DNA of 64,000 nt from Cadophora sp. MPI-SDFR-AT-0126 (GCA_020747065.1 JAGMVK010000016.1:744001-808000), one strand, 5' to 3'. Counted from the first letter of the stretch, positions 48,623 to 59,396 are shown. Program-made: numbers and translations. Notes: a model not told the origin generated them from the letters alone.

Positions 48623-50661
48623 ATGCAGCTTATCACATTCGCTCTCTTCTTCGCCCCTGCCCTCGCTCTTGGGGGCATTGACCAGCCAGAAGGAAATTAC
48701 ACTGATCTGAGTGATATCTTTCCTCCCATGGTCAACTTCAGTTCTACACATTCGCCTTCACATCATCCACTTCTTGGAGGGATGAACCTGGCTTATTGCT
48801 GCTTCTCTGCCTTCAACGCCGGTCTCCGTCTTGACAATGGAAGCCTCATCATATCAGACCCAAAATTCTTCTCGCCAGGAACCACTGCCACGGATATCTT
48901 GAATGCGGACCAGTTCCCATGCACTGCCGTTTACAACGGTGATCATTCCGGATCTCCAGTTGTTCGGTCATCATTCAGATGGTGTAATGAACAATGTCCC
49001 GGTTGGCAAATCTCCAAATACAAGAAAATTCAACAATGGATTGGACCAATGGTTGCATTCATCTTCCCGTGTCTGGTATTTTGTCTAAGCATTCCCAGAC
49101 GGAGAAAGCTTGAAGTAAGCGACAAGCTATTCATGCCAAGGCTGGACAACACCTGGAGTTTCTTCATGACCCCGCTACGGTTTCTTGTTGCTGCTACCAT
49201 CGTATTGACTGACACAATCATTTGGCTCTGTCTCTGTTTTGCTTTTGCAGGGCCGATGATCCTGAGTGGAGTATTTGAGGCATTCCTGGATAGTCGCATT
49301 CTGGACTTCGTACATCAAGGCCTTGATCGTGGAAAGTTGGACAAGAATTTGGCGACGAGGCTTCTATATATCATTCTGGTTGGGAATTTGGACTTCAAAT
49401 GGATTAGCGGTAAGCTTGAATCAAATGCGCTTGAAAGCCGTGCTGATACCGTACAGAAGGAAGCGACGTCGAGACAGAAGAGGATCCTTGGAATGACCTC
49501 GAGAGATTACTTCAGGAGCCACATCCATCGACGAGACTGCCATCCATGCTCGATACGCAGACAACGTATGTGGCGCCTGCTCACACATACTATGTCAACA
49601 CTAACCTCTCGTTAGCTTTGGATCAGCTGTAGGAGTTCCAATAGTGTTCTTCGCAGGCGGTTTCCTTTACACTCTGTTCGATATTCTCACGAACCTTGGC
49701 AATAATGACATCGCCCACGCACTCGCGTTTGGGATGTGGTAGGTTCTATCACCCCCAAATAAGAGATGTTGCTGACGATTCAAGGTGGATGACGATTCCA
49801 CATGTCGCGATAATATCGTCCCTTCTCCTAGCCGGTAACAATCCATCAACATTTCAATCTGCTGTCTCAACACCTACGATCAAGCACCCTCCAACCTTCC
49901 ACCTCTTCGCACTCTCCTTTCGTTCCCGTTACAAAACACAGTGGATGTGGTTCCGCGGCCGCTCCAAATCTCTCTGGCTGCAACGCCTCCTCTCCATGCC
50001 CACTTCGAAGTCCCTTTCCGAAAATCAACTCTCCGATCTCCGTGCCCATACAAATCTCACATTGCCGACTTGGCTCAAAATTCTTCTCCTCGCCACACTC
50101 CCCCTCTTCATCCCTTTCCTCCTCGCCTTCTTAACCTCCTATTATACCCCTCAAAAAGGCCTCTCCTGCCGCTCGCTAACCTTCCTCCTCTACTTCATAA
50201 CACAAACCCTCCAAATCTCCCTCTGGATCTGGGTCCTCTCTGCCTGCACAATCTGCCCCTCCGGAAAACTCCACTCTCCAACCCGCCACACAAAACCCTC
50301 GCGCTGGAACTTCATCCGCTGCATCGCATTCTGGTCTCTCGCCTCAATTTTCGGCATCGCGAGCATTTTCACGGCTATCGGAGGCACAATCATGCAGTTG
50401 GTTGGCGTGTACAGGAATTGTCTCTGTGCCTTGCCGGTGTGGTATTGGAGGGGACGGTCCGAGGATGGGAGCGAGGCATATGTCAATCTTAGTACGGATT
50501 CGGCGGCTGTGATTAGTGCGGCGCATACGTGGTGGGTGAGGACGGGGGCCGTGGCTGTTGGCTTCTTGTGTTTGAGCACGTATTGGGGATGGTGGTATCA
50601 GAGGCGTTTAAGGGGAATGTTTAGAGAGGTTGCGGAGATTATTGAGGGTGTTAGTGGTTAA
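48623..50661 (+). CDS. Uncharacterised polytopic membrane protein, 4 exons, 631 aa
   Basis: Exons are 48623-49409, 49457-49565, 49616-49738 and 49785-50661, with introns of 47, 50 and 46 nt. MQLITFALFFAPALALGG is a signal peptide. A cysteine-bearing extracellular domain follows (about 20-140, N-glycosylation at NYTD, NFSS, NGSL). About eight membrane segments come next, including WIGPMVAFIFPCLVFCLSI, FLVAATIVLTDTIIWLCLC, GVPIVFFAGGFLYTLFDIL, ILLLATLPLFIPFLLAFL and GAVAVGFLCLSTYWGWW. An acidic cytosolic loop (DVETEEDPWNDLERLL) sits between the second and third. This type is common in filamentous ascomycetes and of unknown function. No transporter signature was recognised. Confidence 0.82.
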
Positions 50662-50994
50662 AGAAAGTAGGGAATGGCGATTAGATGCTAGTATTGGGGG
50701 AGTCAGGTGTTATTCAGATTATATGTTTGGCGAGAAACCGTTCACAGTCAGCCAGTAGATTTGAGATTTAGGAAAAATGACCTCAATCATCCCATTCCTG
50801 TCAGAACAGAGCCGTGATTCCTACCTCAGCCGGTCTAGGTAAAAATATCTGATAAAAACGAATCCATTCCTCAACTCGCAGACCTAAGAACCTTTCCGCA
50901 TTTTATTGCAACAAAACCTACCACTTCATTTCCCAAGATCACGAGAAAGCACCAACCCATCAAATCACGAGACGTCCGAATCTTTCCTCCCAAA
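50662..50994. other. Intergenic / promoter of the next gene
   Basis: Ordinary intergenic DNA between two co-directional genes; nothing recognised. Confidence 0.5.
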
Positions 50995-51711
50995 ATGAGA
51001 ATCTCTGCAGCAGGACTCGTCTTTCCGATCCTGCTCCTCTACGTCGTGATATCAGCAGCACCATACCGTCCCCGCAGTCAGCATATTCACAAGGAAGCCC
51101 ATCCTATCATACAAGACCACAGGCACGATCTAGGGAATGATACAGCCAGTATAGTTATTCTACCTGTTGGACCTGAAACCTATCAGCAGAAAGCAGATAA
51201 CGACAGGGATATTGGAGAGGTAGAGGTCAGAACTCCGCAGAACTTAACGCCTCATGTTATTGTTGTGCAGAGGATGGTCGACCGAGTCAAATCTCGCATC
51301 GCAGACAAAATCAGTGACGGAAATGACGACAAAAATGGAAAGAAACAGAAACTAGGCGACAAGCTTGATGTGGACAACCAAGGAGCAGAGAGCCAGCTCG
51401 CGAGAGACCAAGACAGATCAAATCACCATCTAGCTGAACAAGAAACACACGCCGACTATAGTCAAGACGAGATGAGAGGAGAAACTGGAATCGTTCAACA
51501 GATGAAAGATAATAGCACCGCGGAAGATCCGATGGAGCGACGCCGCGAGGAAGGGACGAGGGGAGAGAATGAAAGAGGGCAGCAAACCGAGAGGAGACAT
51601 ACTAGTGGACCGGAACCGCATGATGAGGGGACGGAAGGGATGGCGATATTGATGGGGTGGACGGCGTTGTTGGGGGTGGTGGGGATACTTGCTATTGCTC
51701 CCGCTGGTTAG
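50995..51711 (+). CDS. Secreted or GPI-anchored hydrophilic protein, 238 aa
   Basis: Intronless frame. Residues 1-21 (MRISAAGLVFPILLLYVVIS, then AA) form a signal peptide. The body is highly charged and probably disordered, rich in Asp, Glu, Gln, Lys and Arg (for example KISDGNDDKNGKKQKLGDKL), with two possible N-glycosylation sites. The last 23 residues (AILMGWTALLGVVGILAIAP, then AG) are hydrophobic and could be a GPI signal or a single membrane anchor. No family was recognised. It is probably a fast-evolving surface protein. Confidence 0.65.
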   Translation: MRISAAGLVFPILLLYVVISAAPYRPRSQHIHKEAHPIIQDHRHDLGNDTASIVILPVGPETYQQKADNDRDIGEVEVRTPQNLTPHVIVVQRMVDRVKSRIADKISDGNDDKNGKKQKLGDKLDVDNQGAESQLARDQDRSNHHLAEQETHADYSQDEMRGETGIVQQMKDNSTAEDPMERRREEGTRGENERGQQTERRHTSGPEPHDEGTEGMAILMGWTALLGVVGILAIAPAG

Positions 51712-52051
51712 GATCTGGGGGAGAGCTTGGGGGTGATGGATATAGATGTGAGAAGGGCTGCGACTAAGAGAGCAGATTAGAGGAGGTCAGATGGAAGGAG
51801 ACGGTATGAGATGAATTAAAGTGGGAGAGAGCTAGGCTTAAGGAAGTGGAATGTAACAAAAGCGATATTCTCAGTCTCACCATCTGTTTACCTATCTTCG
51901 CTTAATGTACCCCGCTCACTCTTCGCTCGCTACACACTTCGATGTATTGACCCTTGCAAAATAAAAAAGATTTCCACCTAAAATAATAATTTTCAACAAG
52001 AAAAACTAAAGGGGGAAACGAAGATTACGAAGCCGCAGGAAAAGTCTAAAG
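51712..52051. other. Intergenic, nothing recognised
   Basis: 3' flank of the previous gene. Nothing else. Confidence 0.5.
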
Positions 52052-52079
52052 AAAAAAAAAGAAAAAAAAAGAAAAAAAA
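52052..52079 (-). terminator. RNA polymerase III T-run terminators for the tRNA
   Basis: Three runs of eight or nine T on the minus strand begin 14 bases after the tRNA 3' end, the normal Pol III stop signal. Confidence 0.85.
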
Positions 52080-52092
52080 GACATGCTACGAT

Positions 52093-52199
52093 TGGAGATA
52101 CCGCGGATCGAACACGGGATTTCATCAAGGCTTTTTCTACACACTGCTGATTAGCAGATAGAATGCAAATGATGCACGATACCACTTCGTCATATCCCC
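52093..52199 (-). tRNA. tRNA-Ala(UGC) with a 35-nt intron
   Basis: The cloverleaf folds fully. Acceptor GGGGATA pairs with TATCTCC, including the G3:U70 wobble that specifies alanine, with discriminator A73. The D stem is ACGA/TCGT with loop AGTGGTA. The anticodon stem is CATCA/TGATG with anticodon TGC. The variable loop has 5 nt, and the T stem CCGTG/CGCGG has loop TTCGATC. An intron of 35 nt (starting TTCTATCTGC) interrupts after the base 3' of the anticodon, the standard site, and contains a GCA that could pair with the anticodon as splicing endonuclease substrates usually do. The mature length is 72 nt. T-run terminators follow. Confidence 0.93.
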
Positions 52200-53013
52200 T
52201 GATTTGCACATGTTGGAGTAGAAAAGGCCTTATTTGATTAGATACAAAGGTTAGTGAAATTGAATAAAAAATTGGACAAGGGAAGATTGGTGAATGTAGT
52301 GGAGTGGAGATTGTGGAGAGGCTAGGTAACAGGCGAACCTGGCAGCTTGGGATGGCAGATGCGACGTCCATCTTGTGAATACGCCAAGATCACGAATTTA
52401 ATTATTGTAGGTTTACTGTTGGTGTTCTCTACTATACGATAATTAAACGGTACTTGGTCTTTAGTGCTGGGTAGATTTTCGAGGGGCAGCTAGTTCTTTC
52501 TTTCTGAATGTTGATTCAGGCTACTTGTGCTGGTTACTAAAAGAAAATGTACAAACTGTGCAACTGTGAATCACAGATGCAAAGAACCATGTAATACTTG
52601 TCTTGGACTTTCAGTTGGCCTTTGTGTCACAGAAAACGATTTGTGACAAAGACATTGTTGTGCCCTCCATTCACCGACGGCAAGCTTTGTTGTGCCGTAA
52701 AGAGCCTACCACGTCCCAACATAACATATTTTTTCTGAATAAATAATTCAGTGAATGATTCAGATCTAAAGTAAAACAGTGATTGCTATTCTCTGTTCAA
52801 AGACAGTGGCGAGGCGGAGCTAAGATCTATAAAAAGACAACAACTTCCCCTCACGTTCCAAAACATTTCCTCGCGATCTAAGTTAAGTTGCTCAAGTAGC
52901 TACTTCAACAAGACCATCCCATCCACCGCGAAATCGTGCAAAAAGTTTTCAAGGCACAGGAACTTTGATCGAAGTTCACGCTACACAGACCATTGTTGAT
53001 TACCTTTACAACC
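52200..53013. other. Intergenic with promoter of the small secreted protein
   Basis: No gene recognised. A TATAAAAA at 52828-52835 is listed separately. Confidence 0.5.
52828..52835 (+). promoter_or_regulatory. TATA box candidate
   Basis: TATAAAAA lies about 180 bases upstream of the ATG at 53014, in a plausible position for a strongly regulated fungal gene. Confidence 0.5.
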
Positions 53014-53472
53014 ATGAAGTACAATACTTGCCTTTCCCTTTGCCTTCTGGCACTGGCAACACTATCAACTTCAGCCGTTCCCACAGCTACAGTCATTTCT
53101 GAGCAAATTTATCCCCAAATCTCTTCCTCATCCCTCCATCAAGCCAGCGACGTCACGCCCCCGGTTCCTCTCTCCCTGGACGAGACCCCATCCAAACACA
53201 ACCTCACGCAACACAAAGGAGGTGGAGGGCATGGAGGCGGAGGTCACGGCGGAGGTCATGGAGGTGGAGGAAAAGGAGGCAGCAGTGGAAAGGGAGGTGG
53301 TACCACAAGTAGCAACGGTGCAGGTGCTCAGGGAGGTGCTGTTGGAGGCGCGGCTGGTGGAAAGGGTGGTCAATTCTCTGGATCTACCCGAGTGAATGGA
53401 AGTCCGGATGTTCATTTGCTATGCGTGATGCTGCTAAGCGGCGTGGTGCTGAGTCCGTTCATGGGAGTCTGA
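53014..53472 (+). CDS. Small secreted Gly/His-rich protein, GPI-like tail, 152 aa
   Basis: The ATG at 53014 (ACCATGAAG context) opens a signal peptide (KYNTCLSLCLLALATLSTSA, then V). The middle is a low-complexity tract of Gly with His and Lys (GGGGHGGGGHGGGHGGGGKG), followed by GGAVGGAAGGKGG. The C-terminus (VHLLCVMLLSGVVLSPFMGV) is hydrophobic, as in GPI-anchored proteins. The His-Gly tract might bind metal or self-associate at the wall; this is inference. An in-frame ATG 7 codons upstream (52993) is less likely because it would displace the signal peptide. A TATA box lies about 180 bases upstream. No family was recognised. Confidence 0.72.
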   Translation: MKYNTCLSLCLLALATLSTSAVPTATVISEQIYPQISSSSLHQASDVTPPVPLSLDETPSKHNLTQHKGGGGHGGGGHGGGHGGGGKGGSSGKGGGTTSSNGAGAQGGAVGGAAGGKGGQFSGSTRVNGSPDVHLLCVMLLSGVVLSPFMGV

Positions 53473-53705
53473 GCGTGGCTGACTGGATATGGAGCAACAT
53501 TCATCTCTGCTATCTTTGCCCCATCGCTTCTAGATAGTTGAAGTTTTCGACTTTCAACACTTATATGAAATTACACTTGAAAGTGCACGCGAACGTCTAT
53601 CATTGAATCAGTGATGTATAGCTGGATTAGAACATCTGTTCTTGAATGCCCAAGACTTATCGACCTGTAGTGAACATACAAGCTTTGATATATTGGCTAT
53701 CGTAT

Positions 53706-54067
53706 TCAAGAGTTGTCTGTAGAAGAGAGAGTCCTCAGATTGATGAGGCAGCGTAGAGATGCCAACAATAACTTTCGCGGAAGTGCAATAACGTGAAAGA
53801 CATCATCTGGAGCGTATTCTGCCAGAAAATCACCGACAGAACGTCCTGATTGCAGATAGTGTGTACGACGTTCAGGCACATATTCATGAGGAAGCTGTTG
53901 TACGACTCCAGTCTGCAAGATACCAGAAATTTTGAGAAATCCACTCTTCACTCTACCGAATGGATCCCATCCTGCCGAACCACTTCAGAGTCAATTAGTT
54001 CCAAGGCACCATAGAATCGCTTCTTATTCGCCGAGTTGACAAATTGTACTGGGAGTGTTGCCGCGGC
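53706..54067 (-). pseudogene. Frameshifted relic resembling the C-terminal part of a HET-domain protein
   Basis: Two overlapping minus-strand frames. The first (54067 to about 53960) reads VQFVNSANKKRFYGALELID and ends at a stop. The second (from about 53980 to 53706) reads GWDPFGRVKSGFLKISGIL, then THYLQSGRSVGDFLAEYAPD. The DPFGxVxxGFLKISG pattern recalls the region after the HET domain in heterokaryon-incompatibility proteins, from memory. There is no start codon, the frames are mutually shifted, and the N-terminal HET motifs are not found upstream. I call it a relic; an alternative is a terminal exon pair of an unrecognised gene. The neighbouring 53473-53705 and 54068-54367 hold nothing. 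Confidence 0.4.
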
Positions 54068-54367
54068 TCATGACCAAGATATAGCAATATAATCGGAAGA
54101 TGAGATTGTTCAGCGCATTGTGTGTATAGCTTAAGTAAGAGATTTCCTTGCGAATCTCTTGCTTCCTTAAAAAATCACATTACCCAAGCCGCATTCGACT
54201 TCGATTATAAACTTGTACTGTTACAAACTATCTCTTCAAAACATGTTCGAACTGCAATAACAAGTTCGCAAATGTCAACGAAGCAATCAAAAAGACAAAA
54301 AAAGAAGACATTACACACACAGTCTTTTCAGTTGGAATCAATCCTTCTTTGTCACTCTCACCGCCCA

Positions 54368-55475
54368 TCAAACCGCGTCAGACCGAACATGCACCCTCTG
54401 CTCAGACTTATTCTTCGACGCATCATTTGAAGACCCCTGACTATCGTCAACAGTATTGAGCCTGATAGTTGCAAACCGAAACGGCGTCGCACCAAGTCGC
54501 CCAAGAACCCTCGCCATAAGCGGTTTAACGAATGGCGCACACGAGGCAGCAATCAAGCCGATCTCCTCGACTCGATACCACCAAAACAGCGGCATCCAAT
54601 CCCGGAGCGTAGCACTGTTACGCGGGTTCCAGAAGTTGATGTAGTACACTTTGAAAATTCCCGCGACTGCGGCGAGTAGCCCGAGAGCCATCAGTGCGCT
54701 GACGAGAGCTCGCTCGATGGCGGGTCGGTGGAGTGTCCAGATGAAGAACATGGGCATGATGGCGAAGACGAGATCGCTTGTAACGCCCACAACTTGCGAC
54801 ATGTTAGTCTTTACTGTGGCAGAAAGTGCTAATGGGGCGAATGCGAACCTGAATATATGTAGCCGAAACTTTGTGATTTCCGAGGTGGCCAGCAGACAGC
54901 ATCGGGCACTAGGTCCCAAAAAGCACGTATCGGACGGCACTGGAGGAGCATGAAGATGTTGGCTCCGATTGGCATGGCGATCTGGATGGCAATCGCGATC
55001 CAGACAATCACTTTCCATGCCTTTGATATCTCGAAGCGGAGAAGCATGGTCCCGATCGATATCCTGGCTAGAGAGGAGGCCCAGAACGCAAAAAGGCCCA
55101 GTGTGAAAAAATATTTGTTTATCAGCACCAAGGTCGCTGGGGAAATGGTGGACATAGGGTATCCATATCCGAGGTCTATGGCTTTGAATAGGCAGACGAG
55201 GACTAACACTTCGCAAAACTGGGGAGGATGTTAGCGTAGCATCCACGAGCACAGGTCCTCGGCAACGATTGCTCGAAGGTGGTCTGGGTGCTTACAAGAG
55301 CTGCAGTAATTATGTAGTCCATAATGGACAGCTGGAAAGTAGGGCGGACTCGGTTCCACATGCGGATGCCGTACGTGAACAGGGCTGTCGCGAACAAGAA
55401 CGAAATGCCAATAGTCCCGGGGATAGCATTAGTCCCCACCTGTGAGACCTGCTGAGTCGTCGACATATTCCTCAA
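54368..55475 (-). CDS. Seven-transmembrane rhodopsin-domain (Pth11-like) protein, 3 exons, about 324 aa
   Basis: Exons are 55475-55296, 55218-54870 and 54813-54368. The second intron is read as GTTTCG...CACAG (56 nt) because the alternative donor would give an intron of only 35 nt. Seven hydrophobic segments are visible, including TIGISFLFATALFTYGIRMW, VLVLVCLFKAIDLGYGY, FFTLGLFAFWASSLARISIG, WKVIVWIAIAIQIAMPIGAN, VVGVTSDLVFAIMPMFFIW and LVSALMALGLLAAVAGI. The LLQCRPIRAFWD motif and the CWPP turn are typical of the fungal rhodopsin/SAT4-like family often called Pth11-like. Related proteins sense surface or chemical cues; the ligand here is unknown. The C-terminal tail is short and hydrophilic. 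A second ATG, three codons in, is also possible as the start. Confidence 0.82.
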
Positions 55476-56453
55476 GCAGCTCTGACTAAATTTCTTAGAA
55501 GAACATTCGAAAAGTTCGTGAATGGTGTGAATATGAGGAGGGCCTACCGAACCTCAACATGTTAGAGCGAGAACCCGTCTTACATACGTCCCAAGAACGC
55601 TCCGGATATTGAGCTAGTTCCCCGCTCCAGGGATCCTGCTGTCCATCACCAAATGCAGCAGAAGGCGCGGAGATGTGCCGCCGGGGAAGACAGAGGTGCG
55701 TTGCGACAGCACGGAAAGGGTCTTGTGGCTTGAGTGCCACGTTTGCCGCAGGCCAATCGTCTCCACAAGACGAGATTTGTTTTTTTGAAGGCGGTTGATG
55801 CAGAACACAAGCAAGGACGGTCGCGTGTTACTACCGAGATAGACATCGGTTTCAAGAGAATGATTTCGCAAGAGCATCGGCTGGTATGCCTCCTGATGGC
55901 CAGTTGACATTTTTTTTTTGGTTTTTTGGTGCGGGCTCCTCAGCTCCGTTCGGTGATCATAAAGGCCCCCCCTTTTTTTTCCCCGGAAAAGGATAATGCC
56001 TCCCATCGCCGATCCGAATGCACGACCCTCCCTCTTCCCGTAGATCGCACCTTATCGGCTCCAAGCCGATGGTCAGCAGCAGAGGACATCTCCACAACCC
56101 GACTTTTGGTGGCTGAGCAGGGGATCGCTCAAGCCTGCTACGACGTCTACTGCCACCGAGAAAGGCAATCTCGGGTCAGCCGTGCACCGATGCGAAACTC
56201 AGCTGTAGGAAAAGAAAAGAGAAAGTGGCTTTTTTGAGGCATTTTGAGAGTACGAGTAAATCCTATAGAAACTGCGATTTTTGAATAAATCGACTGAAAC
56301 ATCTGGTGTTTAAGTTATTTGGAGAACAGGATTGAGAGATCCCTAAGCAAAGCGGATTCGGCTACACTATTTGCTGATCTCGCAGCCGAACTAGGGTCCA
56401 AGTCAGACCAGATTATCGACTTGGTATGACGGCAGAGCCATACTGTCGAGTTA
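55476..56453. other. Intergenic, no supported gene
   Basis: Upstream region of the rhodopsin-domain gene. Contains homopolymer runs (a T9 at about 55911, C/T runs at about 55968-55984). No gene was recognised. Confidence 0.45.
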
Positions 56454-56454
56454 G

Positions 56455-57250
56455 TGTTGGGTAGCAACTAAAGGCAGACTGCAACTTGAGGCAGATTAAG
56501 GCAGCGAGCTTTTGTCAGCCCAGGCCTCCCTCTCCAATATTATCTACGCATTAATTTAAGCAGGTAAGAAACACAAGATTCAAAACGCTTTTGAAAAAGC
56601 ATTGAGATGCTTATATTAACGTTTGTTACTACTATTAATTCATCTTATCTCCTACTCTCGAGTATTCAGTGCGTCGAACAAATATGTCGGTATATCACTG
56701 GAAAACTCCACAAAGCATAGAAATTTCAATCACATTTGTTTTGTGAGGTGTTCCGCAACCTGGTAGCTTTGCCTCGTGTGCTTGAGCCTACAATTTTCAT
56801 TTGACGAGTAAATAGAGAGATTTCTCAAAACAGAAGGCGTGCCTTTTTCCCTTCCCCTCTTTTGTTTTGTTTATCTGTAAAGTCTCTCCTAACGTTCCGA
56901 GACCAATGTGAGGTACTTTTGACTTTGAGAAATATGCCCTCTACGCACACCTGAACACGTACTTAATTTTGGGCACAGCTAAATCGTGATACGTGAATTG
57001 CTAAATCGATATACGTTAATTAAGTAAGTCGGAAATGAAGGGTACATTTATTATTATTAAAATTTGTATAAATAATTATATATAATATATAAAATAATAT
57101 TTATATTAATTTAACAGTTGACGTTTTCTTCTTTCTCCAGGACCCTCATCCATTTAAGAACAAACGATTTTATTTACTATCTACGTTATGTTTAGAGCGC
57201 ATTTATTCATCATCTATTAATTAAATATTATTCTGTAAGAAGGGACAAGC
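56455..57250. repeat. AT-rich island, possible decayed transposon/LTR remnant
   Basis: A stretch strongly richer in A/T than its surroundings, especially 56990-57120 (TATAATATATAAAATAAT). It contains a 22-bp direct tandem repeat (GCTAAATCGTGATACGTGAATT at 56978, and its variant at 57000). It starts with TGTTGGGTAGCA at 56455, the kind of sequence that opens many fungal LTRs, and a TTAACA occurs at about 57112-57117. No protein remains. Repeat-induced mutation of an old element would explain it, but no target duplication is convincing. Confidence 0.35.
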
Positions 57251-57346
57251 ACATATTCCTAATACTTTCTCCTCTAAGAAGCCTCAACAAAGCAATACCC
57301 CTCATGCCAGCCATGTGCTCAACTATACCTCATCCACAAATTCAAT

Positions 57347-58587
57347 CTAGAAACCAACACTCTCCAACCACTCATGAACAACACCAAAGTTCTCCTGGGC
57401 AGAATAATGGAGGGTAATATCATGTCCCGTGTGATCAGCAACATAAGTATCGAACCTCCTCGCCTTCGGAAACAAAGGCTTAGTATAAACATACGGATTG
57501 GATTTCTTTCCAACCCCGCAATCCGCCTGCACAGCAGTGAAGTTCCCAGCACCGCAAGCAATCTGGTCATATCTGCCGGTCAAGACAAAAACGGGACCGG
57601 TAAAGTTCGAAGGCCGGAGTCCATTGGGTGCATTCCCTGCTATTTCTCCAGCAACAAAAGTGTGCGGGAGCGTCTGGTCGAATGCAAGTACACCTGCGTC
57701 GAATTCGCTATCGTAAGAGTAGACCGCATCTCTAATACCTTTCGCAGAGACGGCTAGGTAACCCGAGGGGAGACTGCCGAATCGGAGAGAGTCAACGACG
57801 TTCGCGGATCTGCCTTGGAAGACACCAACAGCGGCCATGATGCCTGTTAAATTCCCAGAGGTCGACGTGAGCACATATGCATCCGCTCCTTCAGTTGGAT
57901 GGAGCGTAGCAACAGCACGTCCTAAAATGGATCCGAAAGAATGAGTTGCGAAGATGACCTTCTTGTAGGATTTGGGAATCGATGGTAGTGAGCGTTTTCG
58001 GAGGCCATGTATGATTTGCCGCATGATTTCAATCTGAAGGGGTGGTTGAACGACATTGATGGGGTCGGGGCGTTCGGATTTGCCGTTGCCTAGATTATCG
58101 ACAGCGAGGGTTGCGTAGCCTTGGGAGCGGGCTGTGGCAACCCAGGAGTATTCGTTCGGGAAGTCAGGGCTACGGTAGTCGATTCCGCTCCAGTATGACT
58201 GGCAGTCATTAGCTTCGAACTCCAAGGGAGATTGTCAAAATGAGCGTTTGCCTTTGTATATGCAACTCCATGAAGGAGAAGCTGAATTGTGTTCTCACGA
58301 CCCTGCACTTTGACAGTGGGCTCACAGTACGTTGCACTGATTTGATAGGTGCCGGAAACCTTATTCATCCACTGCGGTGTGGTCAAATTTGCAACCAATC
58401 CGAGGTATTTGAGGAAGGCAGCTGGAGATGTTGTGTTTACATCCGGGTATGGCGGTAGAAGGGTGTTGTTGGCCGTAGCTGAAATAGAAAGCATAATCTC
58501 TTTGCATGCTGGCTCAGGGGGCGGAGAAAACGGTACGGCAAGGATATTGGATGCGAACCCTAGGACTTGAAGGGTAGCGACTTTCAT
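57347..58587 (-). CDS. Secreted alpha/beta-hydrolase with a GC-AG intron, 2 exons, 395 aa
   Basis: Exon 1 (58587-58252) begins MKVATLQVLGFASNILAVPF, a signal peptide. Exon 2 is 58198-57347. They are joined across a 53-nt intron with a GC donor (AAG|GCAAAC) and CAG acceptor, giving LLLHGVAYTKSYWSGIDYRS, a classic alpha/beta-hydrolase oxyanion region that neither frame yields alone. The nucleophile is in ATHSFGSILG (Ser about 199), the acid is probably in LTGRYDQIACG, and the base in DHTGHDITLHY. Extracellular cysteines and N-glycosylation sites agree with secretion. The substrate is unknown. A longer start (58743) lies 52 codons upstream but adds residues in front of the signal peptide, so the inner ATG is preferred. 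TATATAAG lies about 174 bases upstream. Confidence 0.88.
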
Positions 58588-59396
58588 TTTGGGTTTTGAG
58601 TTTTGAGTTTTGAGTTGTGATGGTGATGGTAAAGAGTTGAAGATCTGAGAATATTGGGCACAGATATCGTTGAGGTGCTCAATGTAGAATCGTCTGATTG
58701 AAAGAGAAAGCAATGGAGAGACAATGTTCGACGAGAGATCCATAGCACTGATCTATGTCTCTTATATACTTAACCATGTCAGCACCGTGGTAGAAAGAAA
58801 AGAGTTTGCATTTTTAATCTCCTTGTAGCATATCAGCTCCTTGTCCAAGTCTAACTCCGTGATTCTTTTCGCATCACAATTTGAATGCGAGAAGTATTCG
58901 ACAAATCATTGAGGCTGAGTCCTTGCATACTTACTACCCATGTTAATTTTAGGCAATCCGAACCCATTATTCATGTATCTAAACCAATTTCGGGCCAAAA
59001 AGCCTGCGGTGAGCAAGCTTCCAGTCTTGGCACCTGGAGCGGACTTGCATAACTCTACCCGTTCGTATTCCTTGGCCTATTATCGTCTAAGAGTGACTAC
59101 AAGCAGTTTACAGCCAAGGAGAGCGCTCTGCCAGAAAGGATAGTAATTTTGTATTTAAAGGTTCCCCGCTGCCGCAGTTTTGTGGAAAGCTGCAGGTTCG
59201 ACCGGGTGGTAGAGAAAGATCAGCAAGTTTTGCCAAGCCGAGCACTGGCCGAAAGGGGAATAGATCAACACACGTCGCTTTCATCCGTCAGCATACAGGA
59301 CAGCCTCCGCAGTACCACCAAAACAGTACGATGAATATGACAGCTTTCGGTGCGCCAAATATACATCCTTCACCATAATCATCTATTGAGATACTC
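58588..59396. other. Intergenic between divergent genes
   Basis: Holds promoters of the hydrolase (minus) and the regulator (plus). No additional gene. Confidence 0.5.
58761..58768 (-). promoter_or_regulatory. TATA box candidate of the hydrolase gene
   Basis: TATATAAG on the minus strand, about 174 bases before the preferred ATG. Position and sequence fit; no other evidence. Confidence 0.45.

Noticed and set aside
54814..54848. 35-nt intron (GTTCGC donor) in the rhodopsin-domain gene
   Set aside because: Too short compared with every other intron here. The 56-nt alternative ending at the same acceptor keeps the frame and gives a spacing after CWPP that fits the family better.
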